From contig NZ_DASUCC010000044.1 of NCBI RefSeq assembly GCF_035762905.1, positions 88,390 through 152,389 on the forward strand: a stretch of DNA of 64,000 bases, written 5' to 3'. The notes under the pieces are model-generated. The model was not told the DNA's origin. It ran no database searches and worked only from the letters and a program-made list of their open reading frames with translations. Source of the stretch: DASYTH01 sp035762905. Its GTDB lineage: Bacteria > Actinomycetota > Actinomycetes > Mycobacteriales > Pseudonocardiaceae. Shown here one piece after another: positions 27,701 to 38,100 of this stretch (its first letter is position 1; every line of letters begins with the position of its first letter). The position numbers and the translations under genes are program-made.

Positions 27701-30700
27701 TCGGCGCGCCCGACCCGACCGGCACCCGGCAGCTGACCGTGCACGCCCGCCCCGAGGACCCGAGGCGCGACCGCGGCTGGTCCGCACGCCCGTGGACCCG
27801 GCACGGCACCGGAACCCTGACCCGGGCCGGATATGCCGTTGTCGAGGACCCGGAGTGCAGCGGCGGCGAGTGGCCACCGGAAGGTGCCCGGGACACCGAC
27901 TTCTACACCGAGGTCCGGGTGCCGGCCGGGACCGAACGCGAGGCGGCCGGCTACGGCCTGCACCCCACGCTGCTGGACGCCGCGCTGCGGGCGGTCACCG
28001 GCGCGGAGAACTGGGCCGCGTCCTGGTCCGGTGTTTCGCTGTGGGCCACCGGCGCCGCCATGCTGCGGGTGCGGATCTCGCCGGCCGGGCCGGACGGCTT
28101 CGCCCTCCTCGCTGTGGACGGCACCGGGGCGCCGGTGCTCTCCGCCACCCGGGTGGTCCCGCGTCCGCTGCCCGCACGGGACCCCGCCGGGGACGCCGAG
28201 CACCTGTACCGGCTGGCCTGGGTTCCGCTTCCGGCCACCGAGCCGAGCGATGAGCCGGACGTCACCGTGCTGTCCGTCGACCGGTCCGGTGTGGACGGTG
28301 CGGCGGTGCGGGCCGCCACCACCGAGATCCTCACCGCCGTGCGGCAGTGGCTGGCCGGCGAACCCGGCGCGGCGCGGCTGGTCGTGCTCACCCGCGGAGC
28401 GGTCGCCGCCCGCCCCGAGGACCCGGCGCCGGACCCGGCCGGAGCCGCCGTCTGGGGGCTGCTGCGCTCGGCCCAGTCCGAGCATCCCGGCCGGCTGACC
28501 CTGATCGACACCGACGGCACGGAAGACGTGCCGGCCGCACTGGCCTGCGGCGAGCCGCAGCTCGCCGTCCGGGCCGGCATCCCGTACGCCGCGCGACTGC
28601 ACCGGGCAGCCGCGCCGGCCGACCCGGTCGCACGCCCGCTCGACCCGGCCGGCACGGTGCTGGTCACCGGCGGAACCGGGATGCTCGGCGGGCTGCTGGC
28701 CCGGCATCTCGTCACCCGGCACGGCGTGCGAAACCTGGTGCTCACCAACCGAACCGGGCCGGCCGCGCCGGGCGCCGAAGCGCTCGCCGCCGCGCTGACC
28801 GGGCTGGGTGCCACGGTGTCCGTCGTGGCCTGCGACGGCGCCGACCGGGACGCGCTCGAGGCCGTACTTGCCGGCATTCCGGCCGAGCACCCGCTCACCG
28901 CCGTGTTCCACACCGCGGGTGTGGTGGCCGACGGCGTGCTGACCGCGCTCACCCCGGACCGGATCGGCGCGGTGTTCGGCCCGAAGGTGGACACCGCGCT
29001 GCACCTGCACGACCTCACCCGGGACCTGGAGCTTGCCGCGTTCGTGCTGTACTCCTCGATCGCCGGCACCACCGGCAGCCCCGGCCAGGCCAACTACGCC
29101 GCCGCCAACGCCGCTCTGGACGCGCTCGCCGAGCACCGGCAGCGCACGGGGTTGCCCGCGCTGTCGATCGCCTGGGGACCGTGGGACACCGAGGCCGGGA
29201 TGCTCGGCGCGCTCGGCGAGGCCGACCGGGACCGGATCAACCGGTCCGGCTTCCCGCCGCTCCCCGCGGCGCAGGGCCTTGAGCTGCTGGACACCGCGCT
29301 CGCCAACGGCGCCCCGGCGGTGGTGGCCACCCGGCTGAACACCGCCGTGCTCGGTGCCGCGCCGCAGGCCGTGCCGCCGCTGCTGCACGACCTGGTCCGA
29401 CCGGCCCGGCGGATCGCAGGTGGTGCGCCTGCCGGCGGCGCGCTGCGCACCCGGCTCGCCACACTGTCCACGGTGGAGCGCGAGCGGCTGGCGCTGGACC
29501 TGGTGCGGGCCAGCGCCGCCGTGGTGCTCGGATTCGCCGGACCGGACGCGATCGAGCCGGCCAAGGCGTTCGCCGAGCACGGCGTCGGCTCGCTGAGCGC
29601 GGTCGAACTGCGCAACCGGCTGGCCGCGGCCACCGGGCTGCCGCTGCCGCCCGCCGTGGTGTTCGACCACCCCACGCCGGCCGCGCTGGCCGCTCACCTG
29701 CTGCGCGAACTGCTCGGCGAGACCGCCGAGATCACCGTCACCGGACCGGCCACCGGCACCGACGAGCCGATCGCGATCATCGGGATGAGCTGCCGGTTCC
29801 CCGGTGGCGTGGACACCCCGGACGAGTTGTGGCGACTGGTCGCCGACGGCGTGGACGCGATCACCGCGTTCCCCACCGACCGCGGCTGGGACCTCGACGG
29901 CGCCGGCCCCGGCGCGGTCGGCGGGTTCCTGACCGACGTCGCCGGATTCGACCCGGCCTTCTTCGGGATCAGCCCGCGCGAGGCGGTCGCGATGGACCCG
30001 CAGCAGCGGCTGCTGCTGGAGACCGCGTGGGAGGCGTTCGAGCGGGCCGGGCTCGACCCCGCCGGGTTGCGCGGCGACCGGGTCGGCGTGTTCGTCGGCG
30101 CGGCAAGTTCCGCCTACGGTTTCGGCCAGTTCGACCTTCCGGCGGGCAGCCGGGCGCACCTGCTCACCGGCGCGGCGACCAGCGTGCTGTCCGGCCGGCT
30201 CGCCTACGCGTTCGGGCTGGAGGGCCCGGCGCTGACCGTGGACACCGCCTGCTCGTCCTCGCTGGTGGCCCTGCACCTGGCCGTGCAAGCGTTGCGGCAG
30301 AACGAATGCGCCATGGCGCTGGCCGGCGGGGTCACCGTGATGACCAACCCGGCCATGTTCGTCGACGGCCGCGAGGCCGGGGCGCTCGCGCCGGACGGGC
30401 GGTGCAAGCCGTTCGCCGCCGCGGCCGACGGCACCGGCTGGGGTGAGGGTGTGGGCCTGGTGCTGGTGGAGCGGTTGTCGGACGCGAAACGCAACGGGCA
30501 TCGGGTGCTTGCGGTGGTGCGGGGTTCGGCGGTGAACCAGGACGGGGCGTCGAACGGGTTGACCGCGCCGAACGGGTTGGCGCAGCAGCGGGTGATCCGG
30601 CAGGCCTTGGCGAACGCCCGACTGGCACCGTCCGATGTGGACGCTGTGGAGGCGCACGGCACCGGGACGAAGCTGGGTGATCCGATCGAGGCGTCGGCGT

Positions 30701-33700
30701 TGCTGGCCACCTACGGGCAGGACCGGGACACCCCGCTGTGGCTCGGCTCGGTGAAGTCCAACCTCGGCCACACCCAGGCCGCCGCCGGCATGGCGAGCCT
30801 GATCAAGCTCGTACTGGCGCTGCGGCACGGCATGTTGCCCAAGACCCTGCACGTGACCCAACCCACCCCGCACGTGGACTGGTCAACCGGCGCGGTGCGG
30901 CTGCTGACCGAGCCGGTGCCGTGGCCGGCGGGCGGGCGGCCGCGCCGCGCCGCGGTGTCCTCGTTCGGCATGAGCGGTACCAACGCGCACGCCATCCTGG
31001 AGGAACCGCCCACGGCCGTGGTCCCGGACACCGCGCCCACCGGCATGGTGCCGTGGGTGCTCTCCGCCCGCACCGTCCCGGCGTTGCGCCGGGCTGCCGG
31101 CCGGCTCTTGGCTCAGCTGCGGGCAGACCCGGACATCGCCGACGTCGATGTGGCTCGCACGCTAGGTTCCCGTTCGGCGTTCGCTCATCGGGCGGCGCTG
31201 GTGGGGGAGTCCGAAGTTGTGCATGCGGGTCTGGCCGCGCTGGCGGCGGGGGAGCCGGCGGCGGGTCTGGTCACGGGTGCGGCCGGGGCCGGGCGGGTGG
31301 TGTTCGTGTTTCCGGGGCAGGGTTCGCAGTGGGTGGGGATGGCTCAGGGTTTGTTGGATTCCTCGCCGGTGTTCGCGGCTCGGATCGCCGAGTGTGCCGA
31401 GGCGTTGGCGCCGGTGGTGGATTGGTCGTTGCTGGAGGTGTTGCGCGGGGGCGAGTTGGACCGGGTGGATGTGGTGCAGCCGGTGTTGTGGGCGGTGTTG
31501 GTGTCGCTGGCCGAGGTGTGGCGTTCGGTGGGTGTGGAGCCGGACGCGGTGGTGGGGCATTCGCAGGGGGAGATCGCCGCCGCGGTGGTGGCCGGTGGGT
31601 TGAGTCTGGCCGATGGCGCGAAGGTCGTTGCGCTGCGGTCGAAGGCGATTGCCGAGCGGCTGTCCGGGTCTGGCGGGATGGTGTCGGTTGCCGCGCTGGT
31701 GGATCGGGTGCGCGAGTTGCTGGTACCGCACGGTGATCGGGTGTCGGTGGCGGCGGTGAACGGGCCGGCGTCGGTGGTGATCGCGGGGGAGCCCGGGGCG
31801 CTGGAGGCGGTGCTGGAGGCGTGCCGGGCCGAGGATGTTCGGGCCAAGCGGATCGCGGTGGACTACGCCTCGCACTCGGTGCAGGTGGAACGGATCCACG
31901 AGGAGCTGCTGGCCGCGCTGGGCGACATCGCGCCGCGATCGAGCGCCATACCGTTTCTGTCCACCGTGGACGGCGGGTGGGTCGACACGGCCGGGTTGGA
32001 TGCCGGGTACTGGTACCGCAACCTGCGCCAGACCGTGCAGTTCGAGTCGGCCTCCCGAACCTTGCTGGCGGAGGGTTACCGGTTCTTCGTGGAGGTGTCG
32101 CCGCATCCGGTGCTGGTTCCCGCGCTCGGCGAGGTGGAGGGTGCGGTGGCGATCGGCACGCTGCGCCGCGATCAGGGTGGGCTCGACCGGTTCCTGACCT
32201 CGGCCGGCGAACTCTGGGCCCATGGCGGCCCGCTGGACCTGCCGACCGGAGCGCGGGCCGACCTGCCCACCTACCCGTTCCAGCACGAGCGTTACTGGCT
32301 GGAACCGGCCGCGAACGGTGTCGGTGACCTGACCGCCGCCGGGCTCGGCGGCACCGACCACCCGCTGCTCGGTGCCGCCGTGCCGCTGGCCGGCGGTGAC
32401 GGCCTGGTGCTCACCGGCCGGCTGTCCGTCAAGGCCCAGCCGTGGCTCGCCGACCACGCCGTGCTGGGCACGATCCTGTTCCCCGGCACCGGATTCGTCG
32501 AGCTGGCCCTGAACGCGGCCGGGCAGGTCGGCTGCGCCCAACTCGAGGAGTTGGCCCTCGAGGTGCCGCTCACCCTCACCGAGCGGGGCGCGGTGCAGAT
32601 CCAGGTCGTCGCCGGACAACCCGAGGAGGCGGGCCGGCGACGGCTGCGCGTCTACAGCCGCCCGGAACCGGACGCCCGGTCCGGCGAACTGCTCGGCGCC
32701 CAGTGGACCCGGCACGCCACCGCCACGGTCGCGCCCGGACCGGCCAGCCCGCCGGACCGGCTCGACCCTGGGGCATGGCCGCCGGCCGGCGCGGTCCCGG
32801 TGGACGTCGAGCGGTTCTACGCCGGCGCCGCCGACGCCGGATACGGCTACGGGCCGGCATTCCAGGCGCTGCGCGCCGCCTGGCACCACGACGGCGCGGT
32901 CTACGCCGAAATCGCGCTGCCGGAGCAGGTGCGGGCCGACGGGTTCGGCATCCACCCGGCGCTGCTGGACGCCGCGCTGCACGGCATCGGGCTGGTACGC
33001 GCGCTGCACACCGGCGACGACGCCACCCGGCCGGCCGAGCTTCCGTTCTCGTTCCGCGGGGTGCGGCTGCACGCCACCGGCGCGACCAGGGTCCGGGTCC
33101 GGCTGTCCACAAGCGACGGTGCGGCCGTACGCGCCCAGCTCACCGACGAGGCCGGCGAACCGGTCGCCGTGGTGGAGTCGCTGGTCTGCCGGCCGGTCGC
33201 CGCCGAGCTGGCCGGCGTGCGGCGCGGCCCGGCCGACTCGCTGTTCACCGTGGACTGGAGCACTCCGGTCGCGCCCGGCCCGGTGCCCGCCGCGGTCGCC
33301 CTGCTCGGCGCCGACGATCTCGGACTCGGCGCGGCCCTGAGCGCCGCCGGCTGCGCGGTCACCAAACACGACGACCTCACCTCGCTCGCCGGCGAGGGCC
33401 TGGTGCTGACCCAGTTCACCGGCGCGGACTCGGAAGCAGGCGACCCCGCCTCGGCCGCCGCGCTGGCCGCCCGGCGCGCGCTGGAGCTGGTCCAGACCTG
33501 GATCGCCGACGACCGGCTGGCCGGCTCCCGGCTCGTGGTGCTGACCAGGGGCGCGGTCGCCGCCGGCCCCGGCGAGGCCCCGGACCTGGCCAACGCCCCG
33601 GTGTGGGGGCTGCTGCGCTCGGCCCAGTCCGAGCACCCCGGGCGGTTCCTGCTGCTGGACGTGGACGGCGAGCCGGCCTCGCTGGACGCCGTGGCCACCG

Positions 33701-35106
33701 TCGCGGCCGCCGGCCCGGACGAGCCGCAGATCGCCCTGCGCGGCGGCGCGGCGTTCGCGCCGCGGGTGGTCCGGATGCCCCCGGCCGAACCGGACGCCAC
33801 CACCGGGCTGGCCGAGACCCCGGGCCCGGTGCTGATCACCGGCGCGACCGGCACGCTCGGCGCCGAGCTGGCCCGGCACCTGGTCACCACGCACGGCGTG
33901 CGCCGGCTGCTGCTGACCAGCAGAACCGGCCCGGACGCGCCCGGTGCCGCCGAGCTGGTCGCCGAGCTGAGCGGACACGGCGCCGAGGTGACCGTGGCCG
34001 CCTGCGACGTGGCCGACCGGGACGCCCTGGCCCGCACCCTTGCCGAGCACCCGGTGACCGCCGTCGTGCACACCGCCGCCGTGCTGGACGACGGCGTGGT
34101 GTCCGCGATGACCCCGGAGCGCCTCGACACCGTGCTGGCGCCCAAGGTGCGCGGCGCGTGGAACCTGCACGAGCTGACCCAGGACAGCGATCTGACCGCG
34201 TTCGTGCTGTTCTCCTCGGCGGCCGGGGTGCTCGGCGGCGCCGGGCAGAGCAACTACGCCGCCGCCAACACGTTCCTGGACGCCCTGGCCCAGCACCGGA
34301 CCGCGGTCGGCCTGCCGGGCGCGTCGCTGGCCTGGGGTCCGTGGGCGCAGCGCACCGGGATGACCGGCGAGCTGACCGACGCCGACGTGCGCCGGATCAT
34401 GCGCACCGGCCTCACCCCTCTGTCCACTGTGGACGGAATGGCGCTGTTCGACGCGGCGAGCGCCGGAACCGGCCTGGTGGTGCCGATGGCGTTCAACGCC
34501 GGGGCATCCCGCGGCTCGGCCGCGGAGGTCCCGCCGCTGCTGCGCGGGCTGATCCGGGTGGGCCGGGGAGCCGGCGACGGCGCCGGCTCGGCCACGGCGC
34601 TGCGCCGCCGGCTGTCCGCCGCGCCGGACCCGGAGCGCCGGCGGGTGCTGCTGGACCTGGTCCGCGGTCAGGTGGCCACCGTGCTCGGCTACGCCTCCGC
34701 CGGCGCGGTGGACGCCCGCCGGGGCTTCCTCGAACTTGGCATGGACTCGCTGACCGGGGTCGAGCTGCGCAACCGGCTGGCCGCGGCCACCGCCCTACGG
34801 CTGCCGGCGACCCTGGTGTTCGACCACCCCACCGCGACCGCGCTTGCCGAGCACCTGGTGTCCCAGCTGGAACCCGAGCGGCCGTCGCCGGCCGCCGCGG
34901 CACTGGCCGAACTGGCCCGGCTGGAACGGGCGCTGGCCGCCCTGGACGCGGGCGACGAGGGCCGGGCCAAGGTCACCGCCCGGCTGCGCGCCGTGGTGAG
35001 CCGGTGGAGCACCGAACCGTCCGGGCCGGCCGGGTCGGACGACCTCGAGTCGGCCAGCGCCGAGGACATGTTCCGGTTGCTGGACGACGAGTTCTCGACT
35101 TCCTGA
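24793..35106 (+). CDS. Type I modular PKS A: KS-AT-DH(dead)-KR-ACP / KS-AT(mm)-DH-KR-ACP
   Basis: 3437 residues. I chose the ATG at 24793 (AGG six bases upstream, start of the usual N-terminal coiled-coil docking helix) over the ATG at 24781. Module 1: KS Cys206; AT with GHSIG (Ser637) and HAFH (733-736), so malonyl-CoA; DH region whose WLADHxxxG motif reads WLAEAPVVPG (near 917-928), lacking the His and about five residues; KR with Tyr1435, VAD in place of LDD, and Pro at the B2 position; ACP with GVGSL (Ser1600) instead of GxDSL. Module 2: KS Cys1820; AT with GHSQG (Ser2257) and YASH (2358-2361), so methylmalonyl-CoA; DH with ADHAVLGTILFPG (His2555); KR with LDD (B1), Tyr3155; ACP GMDSL (Ser3319). 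A C-terminal helical docking segment follows. Predicted output: a beta-hydroxyacyl unit, then an alpha-methyl enoyl unit. Confidence 0.95.
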   Translation: MADEDTLRDYLKLVTADLRRTKQKLREIEDGEREPIAIIGMACRYPGGVASPEDLWRLVSTGTDGIGPFPDDRGWDLAGLFDPDPDNAGTSYASEGGFVPGIAEFDPVFFGISPREAVAMDPQQRVLLQACWEVFERAGIDPESVRGSQIGVFAGTNDQGYLAVANASPVDGEGYLLTGGATAVVSGRVAYTFGLEGPAVTIDTACSSSLVALHLAAHSLRSGECTMAIAGGVTVMATPGVFTEFSRQRGLAADGRCKSFAAAADGTGWAEGVGVVLVERLSDAKRNGHKVLAVIRGSAVNSDGASNGLTAPNGPSQQRVILQALANARLAPSDVDAVEAHGTGTRLGDPIEAQALLATYGQNRDRPLWLGSLKSNIGHTQAAAGIGGVIKTVLALRHGILPRTLHVDEPTPAVDWSAGAVSLLTESMPWPDTGAPRRAGVSSFGVSGTNVHTILEQAPNEEPTETAAAPAPALVPWVLSARTADGLCRQAEALMSVVDEDPLDVGFSLATTRAALEHRAMVLAGDRAGLAALAAGAGAVTGAVRPGKVAFLFTGQGSQRAGMGAELYRAFPVFAEALDAVCARFDLDRPLREVMFGEQELLNETVYAQAGLFALEVALFRLLESWGVTPDFLLGHSIGELAATYVAGVLSLDDVCTLVAARGRLMQALPTGGAMLAVRATEAEVAEAIAGLAERVSIAAVNGPASVVISGDAEVIEELAPRWEKTKRLTVSHAFHSPHMEPMLADFRAVAETLTYHPPQIPVVTAGDVTDPEYWVRHVRDAVRFGDGVVALRAKGVTRFLELGPDGVLSALVPDGVAVPVCRAGRDEPATLLAAVATAWAHGVGVDWAGMCAGGKRIDLPTYPFAREHYWPAAPSWAGDVSSAGLGATDHPLLGSGIGIADGDEYLFTARLSAQAQPWLAEAPVVPGSALVELAIRSGDQAGCGRLEQLDIETPLVLPEHGALQVQLRLGAPDPTGTRQLTVHARPEDPRRDRGWSARPWTRHGTGTLTRAGYAVVEDPECSGGEWPPEGARDTDFYTEVRVPAGTEREAAGYGLHPTLLDAALRAVTGAENWAASWSGVSLWATGAAMLRVRISPAGPDGFALLAVDGTGAPVLSATRVVPRPLPARDPAGDAEHLYRLAWVPLPATEPSDEPDVTVLSVDRSGVDGAAVRAATTEILTAVRQWLAGEPGAARLVVLTRGAVAARPEDPAPDPAGAAVWGLLRSAQSEHPGRLTLIDTDGTEDVPAALACGEPQLAVRAGIPYAARLHRAAAPADPVARPLDPAGTVLVTGGTGMLGGLLARHLVTRHGVRNLVLTNRTGPAAPGAEALAAALTGLGATVSVVACDGADRDALEAVLAGIPAEHPLTAVFHTAGVVADGVLTALTPDRIGAVFGPKVDTALHLHDLTRDLELAAFVLYSSIAGTTGSPGQANYAAANAALDALAEHRQRTGLPALSIAWGPWDTEAGMLGALGEADRDRINRSGFPPLPAAQGLELLDTALANGAPAVVATRLNTAVLGAAPQAVPPLLHDLVRPARRIAGGAPAGGALRTRLATLSTVERERLALDLVRASAAVVLGFAGPDAIEPAKAFAEHGVGSLSAVELRNRLAAATGLPLPPAVVFDHPTPAALAAHLLRELLGETAEITVTGPATGTDEPIAIIGMSCRFPGGVDTPDELWRLVADGVDAITAFPTDRGWDLDGAGPGAVGGFLTDVAGFDPAFFGISPREAVAMDPQQRLLLETAWEAFERAGLDPAGLRGDRVGVFVGAASSAYGFGQFDLPAGSRAHLLTGAATSVLSGRLAYAFGLEGPALTVDTACSSSLVALHLAVQALRQNECAMALAGGVTVMTNPAMFVDGREAGALAPDGRCKPFAAAADGTGWGEGVGLVLVERLSDAKRNGHRVLAVVRGSAVNQDGASNGLTAPNGLAQQRVIRQALANARLAPSDVDAVEAHGTGTKLGDPIEASALLATYGQDRDTPLWLGSVKSNLGHTQAAAGMASLIKLVLALRHGMLPKTLHVTQPTPHVDWSTGAVRLLTEPVPWPAGGRPRRAAVSSFGMSGTNAHAILEEPPTAVVPDTAPTGMVPWVLSARTVPALRRAAGRLLAQLRADPDIADVDVARTLGSRSAFAHRAALVGESEVVHAGLAALAAGEPAAGLVTGAAGAGRVVFVFPGQGSQWVGMAQGLLDSSPVFAARIAECAEALAPVVDWSLLEVLRGGELDRVDVVQPVLWAVLVSLAEVWRSVGVEPDAVVGHSQGEIAAAVVAGGLSLADGAKVVALRSKAIAERLSGSGGMVSVAALVDRVRELLVPHGDRVSVAAVNGPASVVIAGEPGALEAVLEACRAEDVRAKRIAVDYASHSVQVERIHEELLAALGDIAPRSSAIPFLSTVDGGWVDTAGLDAGYWYRNLRQTVQFESASRTLLAEGYRFFVEVSPHPVLVPALGEVEGAVAIGTLRRDQGGLDRFLTSAGELWAHGGPLDLPTGARADLPTYPFQHERYWLEPAANGVGDLTAAGLGGTDHPLLGAAVPLAGGDGLVLTGRLSVKAQPWLADHAVLGTILFPGTGFVELALNAAGQVGCAQLEELALEVPLTLTERGAVQIQVVAGQPEEAGRRRLRVYSRPEPDARSGELLGAQWTRHATATVAPGPASPPDRLDPGAWPPAGAVPVDVERFYAGAADAGYGYGPAFQALRAAWHHDGAVYAEIALPEQVRADGFGIHPALLDAALHGIGLVRALHTGDDATRPAELPFSFRGVRLHATGATRVRVRLSTSDGAAVRAQLTDEAGEPVAVVESLVCRPVAAELAGVRRGPADSLFTVDWSTPVAPGPVPAAVALLGADDLGLGAALSAAGCAVTKHDDLTSLAGEGLVLTQFTGADSEAGDPASAAALAARRALELVQTWIADDRLAGSRLVVLTRGAVAAGPGEAPDLANAPVWGLLRSAQSEHPGRFLLLDVDGEPASLDAVATVAAAGPDEPQIALRGGAAFAPRVVRMPPAEPDATTGLAETPGPVLITGATGTLGAELARHLVTTHGVRRLLLTSRTGPDAPGAAELVAELSGHGAEVTVAACDVADRDALARTLAEHPVTAVVHTAAVLDDGVVSAMTPERLDTVLAPKVRGAWNLHELTQDSDLTAFVLFSSAAGVLGGAGQSNYAAANTFLDALAQHRTAVGLPGASLAWGPWAQRTGMTGELTDADVRRIMRTGLTPLSTVDGMALFDAASAGTGLVVPMAFNAGASRGSAAEVPPLLRGLIRVGRGAGDGAGSATALRRRLSAAPDPERRRVLLDLVRGQVATVLGYASAGAVDARRGFLELGMDSLTGVELRNRLAAATALRLPATLVFDHPTATALAEHLVSQLEPERPSPAAAALAELARLERALAALDAGDEGRAKVTARLRAVVSRWSTEPSGPAGSDDLESASAEDMFRLLDDEFSTS
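26717..26734. repeat. 18-bp perfect palindrome in an AT domain
   Basis: CTGCCACATATGTGGCAG, within the codons for LAATYVAGV about 5 residues after the AT nucleophile Ser. Same element at 37046-37063 and 58272-58289; a 14-base version is at 46050-46063. Confidence 0.8.
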
Positions 35107-35118
35107 GGAGCACACACG

Positions 35119-38100
35119 ATGGCGAACGAGGAGAAGCTCCTCGAGTACCTGCGGCGGGCAACGGCCGAGCTGCGCGAGGCCAAGGGCCGGGTGCGCGAAC
35201 TGGAGCACGAGCCCATCGCCATCGTCGGGATGGGCTGCCGGTATCCCGGCGGGGTGCGGACGCCGGAACAGCTCTGGCAGCTCGTCGCGTCCGGAACCGA
35301 CGCCATCTCCGGGTTTCCCACCGACCGCGGTTGGGACGCGGCCCGGACCGGCGCGCCGGCCCGGGAGGGCGGGTTCGTGCACGACGCCGCGCTGTTCGAC
35401 CCCGGCTTCTTCGGCATCTCCCCGCGCGAGGCGCTGGCCATGGACCCGCAGCAGCGGTTGCTGCTGGAGACCTGCTGGGAGGCGATCGAGCGGGCCGGGA
35501 TCGATGCGCGCTCGCTGCGCGGCAGCCGGACCGGGGTGTTCGCCGGCGCGATGTACCACGACTACGCGGCCAGCCTGCACGCCACACCCGAGGTGCTCGA
35601 GGGGTTCGTCGGCACCAGCAACGCGGGCAGCGTGCTGTCCGGCCGGGTGGCCTACGTGCTCGGCCTCGAGGGTCCGGCGGTCACCGTGGACACGGCGTGC
35701 TCGTCCTCGCTGGTGGCGCTGCACCTGGCCGGGCAGGCGCTGCGCCGTGGCGAGTGCACGCTGGCCCTTGCCGGCGGCGTCACCGTGATGGCGAGCCCGA
35801 TGATGTTCTCCGGCTTCGAGTTCGACGAGGGCATGGCGCCGGACGGGCGGTGCAAGTCGTTCGCCGGGGCCGCCGACGGCACCGCGTGGGGCGAAGGGGT
35901 CGGCGTGCTGGTGCTGGAGCGGCTGTCCGACGCGCGGCGCAACGGGCACCCGGTGCTGGCCGTGCTGCGCGGCTCCGCGGTGAACTCCGACGGCGCGTCG
36001 AGCGGGCTGACCGCGCCGAACGGCCCGTCGCAGCAGCGGGTGATCGGGCTGGCGCTGGACAGCGCGCAGCTCACACCGTCCGATGTGGACGTTGTCGAGG
36101 CGCACGGCACCGGAACCCGGCTTGGTGACCCGATCGAGGCGCAGGCGCTGTTGGCCAGCTACGGCCAGGACCGGGAAACGCCGCTGTGGCTGGGCTCGAT
36201 CAAGTCCAACATCGGCCACACCCAGGCCGCGGCCGGCGTGGCCGGGGTGCTCAAAATGATCATGGCGATGCGGCACGGGATCCTGCCGAAGACGCTGCAC
36301 GTTGACGAGCCGACGCCGCACGTGGACTGGTCGGGCGGCGCGGTGTCCCTGCTGACCGAGCCGGTGCCGTGGCCGGAAACCGGAGCGCCGCGCCGGGCCG
36401 GCGTGTCGTCGTTCGGGGTGAGCGGCACGAACGCCCATGTGATCATCGAGCAGGCGCCCGAGCCCGCGCCGGTCGAGCCGGCCGAGCCGGCCGGCGCCGC
36501 GCCGGACGTGCTGCCCTGGCTGGTGTCCGCCCGGTCGGCCGCCGGGCTGCGTGCGCAGGCACGGCGGCTGGTGTCGTTCCTGGACGCGGAGCCGGACCTG
36601 GCCGCCGTGGACGTGGCGCGTTCGCTGGCCACCACCCGGGCCGCGCTGGACCACCGCGCGGTGGTGCTTGCCGGCGACCGGGCCGACGCCGTGGCCGGGC
36701 TGTCCGCCGTGGCCGCAGGCGAGGACAACGCCATCGTGCGGCGCGGGTACGCCGCGCCCGGCGAGCTGGCGTACCTGTTCTCCGGTCAAGGATCGCAGCG
36801 GGTCGGCATGGGCCGGCAGCTCTACGAGACCCATCCGGTGTTCGCAGAGGCGTTCGATGCGGTGTGTGCGCGGTTCGATTTCGACCGCCCGCTCAAGGAG
36901 ATCATCTTCTGCGACTCCGAGCTGCTGAGCCAGACCATGTACACCCAGGCGGGGCTGTTCGCCGTGCAGGTGGCGCAGTTCCGCCTGTTGGAGTCCTGGG
37001 GGATGACGCCGGACTTCCTGTTGGGTCATTCCATAGGTGAGTTGGCTGCCACATATGTGGCAGGTGTCCTGTCCTTGGACGACGTCTGCATTCTTGTCGC
37101 TGCGCGCGGAAAGTTGATGCAGGCGCTGCCCGGCGGCGGGGCGATGCTGGCGGTGCAGGCAACCGAGGACGAGGTCGTGGCGGCGATTGCCGGCCTGGAA
37201 GACCGGGTGAGCATCGCGGCGGTCAACGGGCCGGCCTCGGTGGTGATCTCGGGTGACGCCGAGGTGATCGAGGAACTGGCGCCGCGCTGGGAAAAGACCA
37301 AACGCCTCGCCGTGTCGCACGCGTTCCACTCGCCGCACATGGATCCGATGCTGGCCGAGTTTGCGGCGATCTGCGAAACCCTGACCTACCAACCGCCCCG
37401 GATCCCGGTCGTGACCTCCGGCGAGGTGACCGACCCGGAGCACTGGGTGCGGCACGTCCGCGACACGGTCCGGTTCGCCGACGGCATCGCGTGGCTGCGT
37501 GCGCAGGGTGTCGCCACGTTCGTCGAGTTGGGCCCGGATGGCGTGCTCTCCGCGATGGTGCCGGACGGGATCGCCGTGCCGGTGAGCCGGGCCGGGCGGG
37601 ACGAGACCGAAACCGTGCTCGGCGCGCTGGCCACCGTGCACGTGCACGGCGTGGACGTGCGCTGGGACCGGGTGTTCGCCGGCTGGGGCGGCCGCCGGGT
37701 CGACCTGCCGACCTACGCCTTCCAGCACGAGCGGTTCTGGCCGGTCGCCGACCGGCCCGCGACCCCGGACAGTGGCGATGGCGAGTTCTGGGCCGCCGCG
37801 CGGGACCGCCGACTCGCCGACCTGCTCGGCCTCGCCGAACCCGCCCTTGATGCGGTCGCCCCGCTGCTGGCCGACTGGCACGAGCGCCGGCAGGAACGGT
37901 CCACAGTGGACGGATGGCGATACCGGATCGCCTGGCGGCCGCTGGCGGCCCCGGACCGCCCGGCGCTGTCCGGAACCTGGTGGATCGTCGCGCCGCCCGG
38001 TGCGGACGAGGCGCTGGTCAGGCACTGCGCGGCCGCGGTGACCGAACACGGCGGCAGCGCGGAACTGGTCGACTCCGGGGAGATCGCCGCCCGGCTGGCC

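Noticed and set aside
28900..28950. PKS A module 1 KR considered inactive because LDD is VAD
   Set aside because: The NADPH motif, Ser, Tyr1435, the following Asn and the diagnostic Asp are all present, so only typing is affected.
24769..30873. Very long open frame on the - strand (about 2000 codons) opposite PKS A
   Set aside because: It mirrors the codon periodicity of the PKS gene; its translation is Arg/Gly/His-rich, with no domain sense. The same applies to the long - strand frames at 31162-34296, 34795-39717, 39960-43961, 45705-50210, 53315-59023 and 59045-61591.
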